Shown piece after piece: positions 43,961 through 52,648 of a DNA stretch of 64,000 nucleotides. The notes beneath the pieces are model-generated. The model did not search any database. It worked only from the letters and a program-made list of their open reading frames with translations, and was not told the origin of the DNA. Origin of the DNA: Postechiella marina (GTDB lineage Bacteria > Bacteroidota > Bacteroidia > Flavobacteriales > Flavobacteriaceae); NCBI RefSeq assembly GCF_039538365.1, contig NZ_BAABCA010000003.1, positions 496,001 through 560,000 of the forward strand, given 5' to 3'. Within the stretch, counting starts at the first letter, position 1, and each line of letters starts with the position of its first letter. The translations under genes were made by a program, and so were the position numbers.

Positions 43961-46054
43961 TTACCAAATACGTACACGATTATTTGGAGCAATATACATA
44001 CTATCTCCTTCTTTAATATTAAACGCATCATAAAAAGCATCTACATTTAATAAAGGCTGTACTGCTCTGTTTTTTCCTGGCGAATGCGGATCTGTTTTTA
44101 TTCTTGTTTTTAAAGCATCATCACGCATTTTTATTCTCCAAACGGTAGCCCAACTCATAAAAAAACGTTGTTCTGCTGTAAAACCATCAATATTATCTGG
44201 TCTTCCTTGGTCTTTAAATGTTAATTGTAAAGCATCATAAGCAGCTAATACACCACCTAAATCTCCTATATTTTCTCCTAAGGTAAAACCTCCATTAATA
44301 TTAGTACCAGGCAATACTTCTATAGCACTATATTGATCTGCCAAGGCTTTTCCTAAGGTTTCAAATTGTTTTAAATCTTCGTCAGTCCACCAATTGTTAA
44401 GGTTTCCATCTTTATCATAACGCGCTCCAGAATCATCAAAGCTATGGGAAATCTCATGGCCAATTACAGCACCAATACCTCCATAATTTACAGCATCATC
44501 TGCTTTATAATTATAAAATGGAGGCTGTAAAATAGCTGCAGGAAAAACAATTTCGTTATATGCTGGGTTAAAATATGCATTTACAACCTGTGGCGCCATA
44601 TACCACTCAGACTTATCTACTGGTTTGTCTAACTTATCTATACTTTTGTTAAAGTTCCATTTACTAACATTAAGCGAATTTTGTAAATAAGAACCTCCTT
44701 GTTTTACACTCTTTATTTCTAAATCTGAGTAATCTTTCCATTTATCTGGATAAGCTATCTTTACCTTCATAGCTCGTAATTTCTCTACAGCTTTAGCCTT
44801 GGTACTTTCACTCATCCAATCTAGTTTGTTAATTCTGTTTTCGAAAGCCAAAACCACTTTTTTAATCATGTTTTCTGCTTTAGTTTTTGCTTCTGGCGGA
44901 AACATTTTATCTACATAAAGTTTCCCTAGAGCTTCACCTATATTTTGGTTTAAAGCTGCTAATGCTTGCTCGTTTCTTGGGCGTTGTTTTTTAGAACCAT
45001 TTAAATCTCTTCCATAAAATTCCCAATTTGCTTTTTCCAACTCTGTACTTAACACACCTGCAGAACTTCTTAGTTTTTTCCAGGTTAAATAAGCTTTCCA
45101 AGTTTCTACATTACCATCTGCTAAAACCTCTTGCAACCTATTAAAGTAACCTAAATCGCTTACAATAACCGTATCGATTTGCTTAACTCCAATACCGTTT
45201 AAAAAACGACTCCAGTTTACAGCAGGCACCATATTTTGAACCTGACTAATAGATCTTGGATTATATCTTTTTCTGGCATCTCTTCTTTCTACCTTATCCA
45301 TTTTAGCTTCTGCCAAACGTGTTTCGAATGCCAAAACCTGCTGTGCTTCTTTATTTGCATCTGCTTTACTTTTACCAATAAACTGCAACATTCTTGCAAT
45401 ATGTGCAGTATATTTTTCTCTTTTTGTTTTAGAGTCTGCATCATCTTTTACATAATAATCTCGATCGGGTAAACCAACACTTCCTCCACTAAGAAAACCT
45501 ATGTTTCTATTACTGTTTTTAGGGTCTGAACTTACTCTAAAACCATATAACCCACCACCACCATAAGGAGCTGTTTGTACCATGTAATTTTGTAGGTCAT
45601 CAATATTTTTAATACCATCAATTTTTGCTAAATACGGTTTAATGGGGTTTATGCCTTTTTTATTTCTACCTACAGTATCTAGAATAGTTTGGTAGTAATA
45701 CACTGCTTTTTCTTGATCTGAACCTGGTAAAACTTGAGTTTTACTAATATCTTTATTATCAGACATAGCAGACTCTAGAATACTTAATGCATCTTCGTCT
45801 GTTTTTTTTCTTAATTCAGAAAAACTTCCCCAACTAGATCTATCATCTGGAATTTCGTTATTATCTAACCAACTCCCATTTACATATCTAAAGAAATCGT
45901 TGTTAGGTTTTGTAGAAACATCCATAAAATCAAGATTAATTCCGGGTACAACTGCTTCTGCAACTGCTGTTTCTTCCTTTTTATCATTTTTACATGCCAC
46001 CAAACTTGCAAGTGCAATAGCTGTAAAAAACGATATTTTTTTTGAGTTAGTCAT
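43961..46054 (-). CDS. pepO: M13-family zinc metallopeptidase lipoprotein (PepO/neprilysin-like)
   Basis: This 697-residue secreted endopeptidase has a lipobox (LVAC, Cys21). The zinc site is VIGHEISHSFDD, with His533, Glu534 and His537; the third ligand lies in GENIGDLGG. NAYFNPAYNEIVFPAAIL is the M13 substrate-binding signature, and the C-terminal region ends NNRVRIW. The length is typical for the family. It would degrade peptides at the cell envelope. It is the only gene on its strand between two terminators or divergent regions. Confidence 0.96.
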   Translation of the reverse strand: MTNSKKISFFTAIALASLVACKNDKKEETAVAEAVVPGINLDFMDVSTKPNNDFFRYVNGSWLDNNEIPDDRSSWGSFSELRKKTDEDALSILESAMSDNKDISKTQVLPGSDQEKAVYYYQTILDTVGRNKKGINPIKPYLAKIDGIKNIDDLQNYMVQTAPYGGGGLYGFRVSSDPKNSNRNIGFLSGGSVGLPDRDYYVKDDADSKTKREKYTAHIARMLQFIGKSKADANKEAQQVLAFETRLAEAKMDKVERRDARKRYNPRSISQVQNMVPAVNWSRFLNGIGVKQIDTVIVSDLGYFNRLQEVLADGNVETWKAYLTWKKLRSSAGVLSTELEKANWEFYGRDLNGSKKQRPRNEQALAALNQNIGEALGKLYVDKMFPPEAKTKAENMIKKVVLAFENRINKLDWMSESTKAKAVEKLRAMKVKIAYPDKWKDYSDLEIKSVKQGGSYLQNSLNVSKWNFNKSIDKLDKPVDKSEWYMAPQVVNAYFNPAYNEIVFPAAILQPPFYNYKADDAVNYGGIGAVIGHEISHSFDDSGARYDKDGNLNNWWTDEDLKQFETLGKALADQYSAIEVLPGTNINGGFTLGENIGDLGGVLAAYDALQLTFKDQGRPDNIDGFTAEQRFFMSWATVWRIKMRDDALKTRIKTDPHSPGKNRAVQPLLNVDAFYDAFNIKEGDSMYIAPNNRVRIW

Positions 46055-46255
46055 TATTTTTTCGTTTTTAAGTTAATCGTACAATATTACTACTATTTTA
46101 AATTTTGAAATTTGTCAATTAGTATATTTTCACAAAACATTAATAAAAAAGGGACATTACGTAAGAATTATACACCTCTTTTTAATTTATTAACTTATAA
46201 AAACAAGTAAATAAATCTATTAAAACTTTATAATATTCTTAACAAAGAAAACACA

Positions 46256-46263
46256 TACCTTTG
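46256..46263 (+). promoter_or_regulatory. -7 promoter box before the 113-residue protein
   Basis: TACCTTTG matches TAnnTTTG exactly, 26 nt before the TTG start at 46290. It supports transcription of this small gene from its own promoter. Confidence 0.55.
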
Positions 46264-46289
46264 TAAACTCGTTTTTATTACTATTTTAA

Positions 46290-46631
46290 TTGGCTAGATT
46301 TAGTTACTTGTTTTTTACGCTTTTTATAAGCATGTCTGCTTTCTTTTTTACAGAGAGCAACAATACGTATACAGAAAAAACTCTGCCAATTGAAAATGTA
46401 TTAAAAACAACTGTATTAAACAGTCAAGGTATTATTGTAAATGCCTATCCAGATTTTACAGAGAATACATATAAAGAAAATCAGGTTACATTTTTTAAAA
46501 AATCGCATTTAAAAAACGAAACCTACAAAGCCCAACAAAAACGTTTATTATCGTATCAAAAAACAAGTAAACTTATTACTGTTGGCTTAACTACAAAGCA
46601 AATTATATTCCCGTTTCATTCATTTACGTAA
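46290..46631 (+). CDS. Small secreted protein of unknown function (TTG start)
   Basis: The 113-residue reading starts at TTG and opens with a hydrophobic segment (ARFSYLFFTLFISMSAFFF) that looks like a signal peptide or membrane anchor. An internal ATG at residue 15 would remove most of it, so I prefer TTG. The remainder is polar and Lys/Thr-rich, without recognisable domains. A consensus -7 box lies 26 nt upstream, supporting expression. It may share a transcript with the next small membrane-anchored protein, 91 nt downstream. Confidence 0.55.
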   Translation: MARFSYLFFTLFISMSAFFFTESNNTYTEKTLPIENVLKTTVLNSQGIIVNAYPDFTENTYKENQVTFFKKSHLKNETYKAQQKRLLSYQKTSKLITVGLTTKQIIFPFHSFT

Positions 46632-46722
46632 ACTCAATATATTTTTCACAAAATCTATTGAATCGCTACTCTAAATAGGGCTAGCGACGATTTATTACAT
46701 ATTAAATCTAAAATTTACAACA

Positions 46723-47217
46723 ATGAAAATATCATTTACCTTACTAGTAGTTCTAGTAACATCTACTATTGTAGTACCTTTTTTAATTTTTATTTTAAAA
46801 GGAATAAACAGTAACGCAAAAAAAGAAATCTATAAATTAACCAAACAAAACAATTTTAAATATGACGTAAAAACTATTTGGAATAATAAATTTATTGGTA
46901 TTTCTGAAGACAAAAACATATTAACATACATTCACATTAAAGAAGAAAACAAGCAGTTTACAAACATTAAACTATCTCATTTTAAAACTTGCGATATAGC
47001 AGCAAATTATAAAATAGATAAAAATAAAGTAAGACACCTTAAACAGTTAGATTTAAAACTAACTTACAATGCACCAGACAAAAAAGACCTTATTATTCGT
47101 TTTTTTGATGCAGACGAAGCTTTTATGGAAAACTACGAAATGCGCAGAATAGAGTATTGGAAAACATTAATTTCTAACAATTTAAACCGTACTTTAATTA
47201 ACAAAAAAGCGGCATAA
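46723..47217 (+). CDS. Membrane-anchored protein of unknown function
   Basis: This 164-residue protein has one N-terminal membrane segment (about 5-28) and a basic, mixed alpha/beta C-terminal domain (YKLTKQNNFKYDVKTIWNNKFIGISED, NILTYIHI, LKLTYNAPDKKDLIIRFFDADE). The tail domain probably faces the cytoplasm or periplasm as a small soluble module. I recognise no family. It may be a pair with the preceding 113-residue protein, and it ends before a terminator shared with tex. Confidence 0.75.
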   Translation: MKISFTLLVVLVTSTIVVPFLIFILKGINSNAKKEIYKLTKQNNFKYDVKTIWNNKFIGISEDKNILTYIHIKEENKQFTNIKLSHFKTCDIAANYKIDKNKVRHLKQLDLKLTYNAPDKKDLIIRFFDADEAFMENYEMRRIEYWKTLISNNLNRTLINKKAA

Positions 47218-47226
47218 ATAAGCCAT

Positions 47227-47267
47227 AAAAACATTAACCTACACCATAAAGTTAGGTTAATGTTTTT
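47227..47267. terminator. Long bidirectional terminator overlapping the tex stop codon
   Basis: Perfect 15-bp arms (47227-47241 and 47253-47267) have an 11-nt loop and T tracts on both strands. The right arm runs into the tex TAA at 47266-47268. Confidence 0.9.
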
Positions 47268-49392
47268 ATTTATGTAATTTTAACTGAATGCGTTTTCGTG
47301 CAACATCTACCTCTAGTACTTTTACAATAATTTGTTGATGCAAGCTTACATGGGCATTTACATCTTTAACAAAACTATCAGATAAATTTGAGACATGAAT
47401 TAATCCGCTTTCTTTAATACCAACATCTACAAAACACCCAAAATTGGTGATATTATTTACAATTCCAGGCAATAATTGCCCTTCTTGCAAGTCGTTAATC
47501 GTTTTTATATTCTGATTAAAAGTAAACACTTTGGCTTGCTCTCTAATATCTAAACCTGGTTTTTCAAGCTCTTTAATAATATCTTCTAATGTTAGCAAGC
47601 CAATACTGTTAGAACAATACAATTTTAAATCAACCTTTTTAAGCAACTCGGCATTACCAATTAAATCTTCTACAGACTTACCTAAATCTTTAGCCATTTT
47701 TGCAACTACAGCGTAACTTTCTGGATGCACAGCCGAATCGTCTAACGGATTTTTAGCATCTTTAATTCTTAAAAAAGCTGCGCCTTGCTCAAAAGCTTTA
47801 CTACCTAAACGTGGTACATTTTTTATGTCTTTTCTTGATTTAAACACCCCTATATCGTTTCTATAATTAAAAATATTTTCGGCTAGCTTTGGTCCAATAC
47901 CAGACACATAACTTAATAAACTTTTACTTGCTGTATTAATGTTTACACCTACCGCATTTACACAATTTTCTACCACGACATCCAATTGTTTTTGAAGTTT
48001 ATTTTGGTCTACATCGTGTTGGTATTGCCCCACACCAATAGATTGTGCATTAATTTTTACCAACTCTGCCAATGGGTCTTGTAAACGCCTACCAATAGAC
48101 ACAGAACCACGCACAGTAACATCGTAATCTGGAAACTCTTCACGGGCAATTTTTGATGCCGAATATATACTTGCACCTGCTTCGCTTACCACAAACACCT
48201 GCACATCGTTTTTAAAATGAATTTTTCTAATTAACGCCTCTGTTTCTCGCGATGCAGTACCGTTACCTATTGCAATGGCTTCTATTTTATAAGCATCGGC
48301 CAGCGAACTTATTTTTTTAATTGCTCCTGTACTATCATTTTTTGGTGGATGCGGATAAATCGTTTCGTTATACTTTAATTGTCCTTGTGCATCTAAACAC
48401 ACCAATTTACATCCGGTTCTAAATCCTGGATCTATAGCTAAAACTCGTTTTTCTCCTAAGGGAGAACCTAGTAATAATTGTTTTAAATTTTTTGCAAATA
48501 CAGAAATTGCAGATTCATCTGCTTTATCTTTTGCTATTTGTAAAGCTTCATTACTTAACGAGGGCAATAATAAGCGCTTATATGCATCTTTTACCGCTAG
48601 CTCTATTTGGTCTGCGCAAGCGTTATTAGATCGTATAATTCGGTTTTCTATTCTATCTAAAGCTTTATCGTTATCAATTTCAATTTTAACCCGAATAAAG
48701 CCTTCGCTTTCCGCTCTTAAAATTGCTAATAATCGGTGAGAAGGAATACGACTTAAACTTTCTTGCCAATCAAAATAATCTCTAAACTTTTGAGCCTTTT
48801 CGTCGTTAGCTTTTGTTTTTATCACTTTAGTCGATATCATTGCAAAACGCTCTAATTGATTACGTATATTATTTCTAATATCGGTACGCTCGTTAATCCA
48901 CTCTGCAATAATATGTCTAGCTCCTTCTAAAGCGTCATCTACAGAATTCACATTGCCTTTTGTATATTTATAAGCAATAGACTCCACATCGTTGGCATTT
49001 TGAGACATAATAATTTTTGCCAAAGGCTCTAAACCATTTTGTCTTGCTTTTTCTGCTTTTGTTTTTCTACTTTTTTTAAATGGTAGATATAAATCTTCTA
49101 GTGTAATTAAATCTTGGGCTTGCTCTATTTTTTGTTTTAATTCTGGAGATAAAACATCTTGCTCTTCTAACGTTTTAAAAATTGATTTTTTGCGTTTTTC
49201 TATAGCTTCAAACTGCTCTTTAAACTTTACAATTTCTCCAATTTTAACCTCATCTAAATTACCTGTTTGCTCTTTTCTATACCTAGAGATAAAAGGAATA
49301 GTGCAGTCTTGGTTAAGTAAATCTATAGTATTTTTTACAGATTGCTGCGAAAACTGCGTATTTGAAATTATATAGGAAACCAGATTCATCAT
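47266..49392 (-). CDS. tex: Tex-family RNA-binding transcription accessory protein
   Basis: This 708-residue protein has an N-terminal helical Tex domain (IPFISRYRKEQTGNLDEV), a YqgF-like RNase H-fold domain (VLAIDPGFRTGCKLVCLD), helix-hairpin-helix repeats (NINTASKSLLSYVSGIGPKLAENI) and a C-terminal S1 RNA-binding domain (LPGIVNNITNFGCFVDVG). Tex acts in transcription and RNA metabolism. Two consecutive Met codons begin the frame, and either could start. The gene is monocistronic. Confidence 0.95.
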   Translation of the reverse strand: MMNLVSYIISNTQFSQQSVKNTIDLLNQDCTIPFISRYRKEQTGNLDEVKIGEIVKFKEQFEAIEKRKKSIFKTLEEQDVLSPELKQKIEQAQDLITLEDLYLPFKKSRKTKAEKARQNGLEPLAKIIMSQNANDVESIAYKYTKGNVNSVDDALEGARHIIAEWINERTDIRNNIRNQLERFAMISTKVIKTKANDEKAQKFRDYFDWQESLSRIPSHRLLAILRAESEGFIRVKIEIDNDKALDRIENRIIRSNNACADQIELAVKDAYKRLLLPSLSNEALQIAKDKADESAISVFAKNLKQLLLGSPLGEKRVLAIDPGFRTGCKLVCLDAQGQLKYNETIYPHPPKNDSTGAIKKISSLADAYKIEAIAIGNGTASRETEALIRKIHFKNDVQVFVVSEAGASIYSASKIAREEFPDYDVTVRGSVSIGRRLQDPLAELVKINAQSIGVGQYQHDVDQNKLQKQLDVVVENCVNAVGVNINTASKSLLSYVSGIGPKLAENIFNYRNDIGVFKSRKDIKNVPRLGSKAFEQGAAFLRIKDAKNPLDDSAVHPESYAVVAKMAKDLGKSVEDLIGNAELLKKVDLKLYCSNSIGLLTLEDIIKELEKPGLDIREQAKVFTFNQNIKTINDLQEGQLLPGIVNNITNFGCFVDVGIKESGLIHVSNLSDSFVKDVNAHVSLHQQIIVKVLEVDVARKRIQLKLHK

Positions 49393-49430
49393 ACTTTAAA
49401 AAAAATTAAAGCGAATTTACTAAAAACAAA

Positions 49431-49460
49431 AAAGGTTACCCTAAAAAAAGAATAACCTTT
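49431..49460 (-). terminator. Terminator after the OmpA lipoprotein operon
   Basis: AAAGGTTA (49431-49438) pairs with TAACCTTT (49453-49460). On the minus strand a T-rich tract follows. It lies 33 nt beyond the OmpA stop codon. Confidence 0.75.
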
Positions 49461-49493
49461 ACTTTTACTTTATTTATTAAGCAAATAACTAGC

Positions 49494-50195
49494 TTATTGC
49501 TCTGTTTGGTTTTTAGCCTCTTCTATCATTTTATCGTTTGGCAAAATAGCTATATTTACACGTCTATTTTTTGCTCTACCCTCTGCTGTAGTATTATCAT
49601 TTGTAGGCTGCGTTTCTCCAAACCAATTGGTTGTAAAACGACTACTATTTAAACCTTGATTTGTTAAATAATTAGTTACTGCATAGGCTCTGTTTTTAGA
49701 AAGCAACATATTACTTTGCTCATTACCAACACTATCTGTATGCCCTACAACCAAAATATTTGTGTCTGGATATTCTTTAAATACAACCACTAATTTATTG
49801 AGACTATTTTGAGACGCTGGGTTAACATCGTACTTTCCAGTATCAAAATATACACCACTATTTTCATCAAACGTTACAACAATACCATCGTCTACACGCT
49901 CTACAACTGCTCCAGGAATTTCCTCTTCTATTTTTTGCGCTTGTTTATCCATTTTATTACCAACAAGCACACCAGCGCCACCGCCAATAACACCACCAAT
50001 AACAGCTCCTAATTCGCCATTACCACCTTTACCAACGTTGTTACCTATAATGGCTCCTAAAATGGCTCCACCAGTAGCACCAATTACGCCTCCTTTTTGC
50101 TTATTGTTCGCATTTTCTACAGTTTTACAACTTGTTGCACTAATAGTTAATACTACAGCAAATAATAATCCTGCTTTTTTTATAATAGTTTTCAT
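49494..50195 (-). CDS. OmpA-family lipoprotein with glycine-zipper segment
   Basis: This 233-residue protein has a lipobox (ATSC, Cys23). Residues about 36-83 form two glycine-zipper hairpins (GGVIGATGGAILGAIIG and GAVIGGVIGGGAGVLVG) that may insert in or line a membrane. A C-terminal OmpA domain (about 110-225: VVGHTDSVGNEQSN, GRAKNRRVNIAI) binds peptidoglycan. It resembles YiaD-type outer-membrane lipoproteins. The gene follows the lipocalin-like gene by 12 nt in one operon. Confidence 0.93.
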   Translation of the reverse strand: MKTIIKKAGLLFAVVLTISATSCKTVENANNKQKGGVIGATGGAILGAIIGNNVGKGGNGELGAVIGGVIGGGAGVLVGNKMDKQAQKIEEEIPGAVVERVDDGIVVTFDENSGVYFDTGKYDVNPASQNSLNKLVVVFKEYPDTNILVVGHTDSVGNEQSNMLLSKNRAYAVTNYLTNQGLNSSRFTTNWFGETQPTNDNTTAEGRAKNRRVNIAILPNDKMIEEAKNQTEQ

Positions 50196-50207
50196 GTTTA
50201 ATTTTTT

Positions 50208-50681
50208 TTAAAATTTGTTATAATTCATTGTAATTACAAATGGTTTACCTTCTACATTAACCGTTTGTTGCCATTGCATAGTGGTATCTGAGAGTTGAGA
50301 CAACCTCATTCTGTATCCAGAATTAGTTACAGATTTACCTTTAGCATTTGTTGGTTTTAGTAAAAAATCGTACAATCCTGTTTCTGGATCTACCTCCTGA
50401 ATAGTAAATATAAAATGGCGGTCGCCTGTACTGCAAGCTGCGTTATTTATATTGTAAATTCCTGTGTTGTTATTGGGAGTAAATTGCCAGCTACTACCCT
50501 CGAAACAAGCTTGAGTAGCATCATCTAATAACGAAATATTATATGTACCACTTTCGCTATAAGTAATTGTACTTAAAGTCCAGTTTCCTTTAATTGTTTT
50601 TTTAGAAACCCGAACTGTTTTTGATGTTGCACACGAGACAAAAACCGAGGCAACCATTAATAAAATTGCTATTTTTTTCAT
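50208..50681 (-). CDS. Lipocalin-like lipoprotein
   Basis: This 157-residue protein has a lipobox (FVSC, Cys17). The mature part starts with IKGNWTLSTITY, the GxW motif of lipocalin-like domains. Repeated short strands (SSWQFTPNNNTGIYNI, FIFTIQEV, MQWQQTV) support a small beta-barrel. Such proteins bind hydrophobic ligands or serve in the envelope. It is the first gene of the operon with the OmpA-family lipoprotein, suggesting an outer-membrane role. The ligand is unknown. Confidence 0.82.
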   Translation of the reverse strand: MKKIAILLMVASVFVSCATSKTVRVSKKTIKGNWTLSTITYSESGTYNISLLDDATQACFEGSSWQFTPNNNTGIYNINNAACSTGDRHFIFTIQEVDPETGLYDFLLKPTNAKGKSVTNSGYRMRLSQLSDTTMQWQQTVNVEGKPFVITMNYNKF

Positions 50682-50915
50682 TTGTTTACTTTTATACTAT
50701 GTACGCAAATACTAGGGTTACAAGTTTTTTAACACCTGTTAATTATTTCTTAAACATCACACCAACCTAATATAAAACACTAAAAATCACACAAATAATA
50801 AGGCATAAAAAGACATTAAATAAAACCTTTATAGGCTTTAATTAATAATATAATTGTAGTAAATAACGAGAAGTACAACCTTAAAACAGAAGAAATAGGT
50901 TGTTAGAAAAATAAG

Positions 50916-51077
50916 CTATGCTACTTTTTTTAGTAAATCGAAACAAGGACACTTTTTACAGCGTTTATTTTCTCCTTTTTTAAATTTTTTACAGCAACTA
51001 CTTTTTACTTTATCAGGAATTTCAATTCCTAATTTTTGTAATTTTTTAATTGCTTTTTTCTTATCTTTTTTACCCAT
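50916..51077 (-). CDS. Small Lys/Cys-rich protein, 53 residues
   Basis: The reverse-strand frame gives 53 residues: a very basic N-terminal helix (MGKKDKKKAIKKLQKLG), a short turn with IP, then five cysteines in a CC-x10-CxxCxC arrangement (SSCCKK, NKRCKKCPCFD). The cysteine layout suggests a small metal-binding or Zn-ribbon-like module. It has an ATG start and codon use like its neighbours. I do not recognise a named family. The cysteine and lysine pattern is unlikely for random AT-rich DNA, so I think it is real. Confidence 0.7.
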   Translation of the reverse strand: MGKKDKKKAIKKLQKLGIEIPDKVKSSCCKKFKKGENKRCKKCPCFDLLKKVA

Positions 51078-51193
51078 AACAGAATCTAAATTTCTAGACA
51101 GCTATTTTTATTAAGACAAAAATAAGTTATTTTTATTAAATCTAAATAAGCTTGTGTGTTAAAGTTTACACAACAGAGTCTTACCCATAAAAA

Positions 51194-51224
51194 AAGGATA
51201 TTCTTAAAAGTTAAGAATACCCTT
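51194..51224 (-). terminator. Terminator after the cupredoxin-like gene
   Basis: AAGGATATTCTTAA pairs with TTAAGAATACCCTT with one mismatch and a 3-nt loop. On the minus strand the stem is followed by a T-rich stretch. It lies 25 nt past the stop codon at 51249. Confidence 0.8.
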
Positions 51225-51248
51225 ACTATTAATTAATCAATTAATACC

Positions 51249-51623
51249 CTACAAAACTGTAAGTGTATATTGTGGAGTTGGATTTAACGGGCAGAAATAA
51301 ACATATTCTCCTTTTGCTAAAGTTGTAGCCTTAGTTTTTTCTGTTTTACCATCTGTTACAACCTTTGTTACATATGCTGTTTTAATATGGTTTTCTGGGT
51401 TGCTAGCGTCTTTTCCTTTTGGTACTAAAACCAAACCCACCTCTTTTGCTGCGTGGTTATTAGACACTTCGAACACATAAACTCCAGCGTTTACAGTTAA
51501 AGCTTTTTGCGTAAACTCTCCTTTTGTTTGCTCTAAAGCAATAACTTTTGATGTTTTATCTTGTGCGTTAGAGTTAATTGTAAATGCTAATACGAATACT
51601 AAAATTGCGACTACTTTTTTCAT
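51249..51623 (-). CDS. Secreted cupredoxin-like protein
   Basis: This 124-residue protein has a signal peptide ending SNAQ. The mature part shows a plastocyanin/cupredoxin-like strand pattern (KALTVNAGVYVFEVSNNHAAKEVGLVL and KGEYVYFCPLNPTPQYTLTVL). In copper-binding members the last loop reads Cys-x(n)-His-x(n)-Met; here the Cys and Pro remain, but His and Met are missing, and the His in NNHAAKE is the only other ligand candidate. It may therefore not bind type 1 copper. It follows the AhpD-like gene by 78 nt. Confidence 0.75.
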   Translation of the reverse strand: MKKVVAILVFVLAFTINSNAQDKTSKVIALEQTKGEFTQKALTVNAGVYVFEVSNNHAAKEVGLVLVPKGKDASNPENHIKTAYVTKVVTDGKTEKTKATTLAKGEYVYFCPLNPTPQYTLTVL

Positions 51624-51701
51624 TGTTATTTTTGTTTTTTTGTCCGCGTAAGCGAAACTATTATTATTATTAAAATTTTACTTGTTTTTACCTTAAAGCC
51701 T

Positions 51702-52250
51702 TTATACCGTTTCTATTTCTAATGGCTGTGCTAACGGAAAATCTATAGCTACATCTGTTAAATTATGCAGTGTGTTTGTTACTGTTATTATAGCATAAGC
51801 AAATGTTAAGTCTACTAAATTTTCTTTTGTATAACCTGCATTATAAAACGCATCTTTTGCGCTTTCGCTTACTTTGCCACTAGTTTCTGCAATTTCTTTA
51901 GATATGCTTGCTAAAGCATTTAATTTAGCATCCCATGAAGCGCGTCCTTGTCTTAATTCTAAAATTTGCTCGTCTGTATAACCTTTTAACTTACTAGTTG
52001 CAGTATGTGCAGACTGGCAATATAAGCAACCGTTTACTTGACTTACTGCTAAATCTACAGCTTCTTTTTCTTTTGCAGATAACGATAATTTGGTGTTCGA
52101 AAATTTTAAATACTCGCCTAATCCGTTTTTAGAATATGCCATTGCAGCATATAAATTTGGTACAAATCCTATTGCTTTTTCTAAATTATCGAAAATAGCC
52201 TGGTTATTTTCGTTTACTTCTTCTCTTTTGGGTACATTAAATGTGCTCAT
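51702..52250 (-). CDS. AhpD/carboxymuconolactone decarboxylase-family protein
   Basis: This 182-residue protein has the AhpD-like fold. GCLYCQSAH holds the CxxC pair (Cys75, Cys78) and the proton-relay His of the peroxidase-related subfamily. I use the ATG at 52248-52250; the longer frame adds 22 residues that run back toward its own promoter. Members reduce peroxides or are uncharacterised. It has its own promoter with an upstream operator-like site (52306-52367) that is duplicated before the neighbouring small ORF, next to an AraC regulator gene. Confidence 0.9.
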   Translation of the reverse strand: MSTFNVPKREEVNENNQAIFDNLEKAIGFVPNLYAAMAYSKNGLGEYLKFSNTKLSLSAKEKEAVDLAVSQVNGCLYCQSAHTATSKLKGYTDEQILELRQGRASWDAKLNALASISKEIAETSGKVSESAKDAFYNAGYTKENLVDLTFAYAIITVTNTLHNLTDVAIDFPLAQPLEIETV

Positions 52251-52305
52251 AATTTTACTTTTTAAACTGTTATTATTTTTGCTTTTTTGTTTGATATTGT
52301 TGACA

Positions 52306-52367
52306 CAAAAGTGCAACCGTTTTAAAAATTATACCATGTAGGTTATTCCTTTTGTGTTGTCAATTTT
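52306..52367 (-). promoter_or_regulatory. Operator plus promoter of the AhpD-like gene (copy 1)
   Basis: On the plus strand, ATACCATG (52331-52338), 19 nt and TGTCAATTTT (52358-52367) form the site. 17 nt nearer the gene is CAAAAGTG, which reads CACTTTTG on the minus strand, close to TAnnTTTG. The same bases and spacings recur at 52575-52636. It lies about 55 nt before the ATG at 52250. Confidence 0.65.
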
Positions 52368-52371
52368 ACCT

Positions 52372-52548
52372 TTATTGATTTACTCTTACTGTATTAAATA
52401 CTACATATGGTTTTTCGGCATCACAATAAAAATCTGATAAATGATTTTGATCACAATGTGTTTTTTCGCTTATAGTATTAACTGCAGATGCCCTTTTTCC
52501 TTTGAATATTTCAATTAAATTGAAAATAGATATGTGTTTTAAATTCAT
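52372..52548 (-). CDS. Small ORF of unknown function, 58 residues
   Basis: An ATG at 52546-52548 opens 58 codons ending TAA at 52372, four bases from the operator of the next gene. The product has two Cys in a CDQNHLSDFYCD segment and no membrane segment. I recognise no family. Support comes mainly from context: an operator and -7-like box identical in layout to those of the AhpD-like gene lie 27-88 nt upstream. It could be a small stress protein or a non-functional frame over a short RNA. Confidence 0.5.
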   Translation of the reverse strand: MNLKHISIFNLIEIFKGKRASAVNTISEKTHCDQNHLSDFYCDAEKPYVVFNTVRVNQ

Positions 52549-52574
52549 GACTTTGTTGTTTTAATTACTTGGTA

Positions 52575-52636
52575 CAAAGATGAATTAAAAGAAGAGGCTA
52601 TACCATGGTTAGATTGCCTGAGGTATTGTCAATTTT
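52575..52636 (-). promoter_or_regulatory. Operator plus promoter of the 58-residue ORF (copy 2)
   Basis: ATACCATG (52600-52607), 19 nt and TGTCAATTTT (52627-52636) are followed, 17 nt closer to the gene, by CAAAGATG, which reads CATCTTTG on the minus strand. The layout is the same as copy 1. It begins 13 nt after the AraC regulator's stop codon, so the regulator gene directly abuts its likely target site. Confidence 0.65.
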
Positions 52637-52648
52637 TCCCTAAACTAC

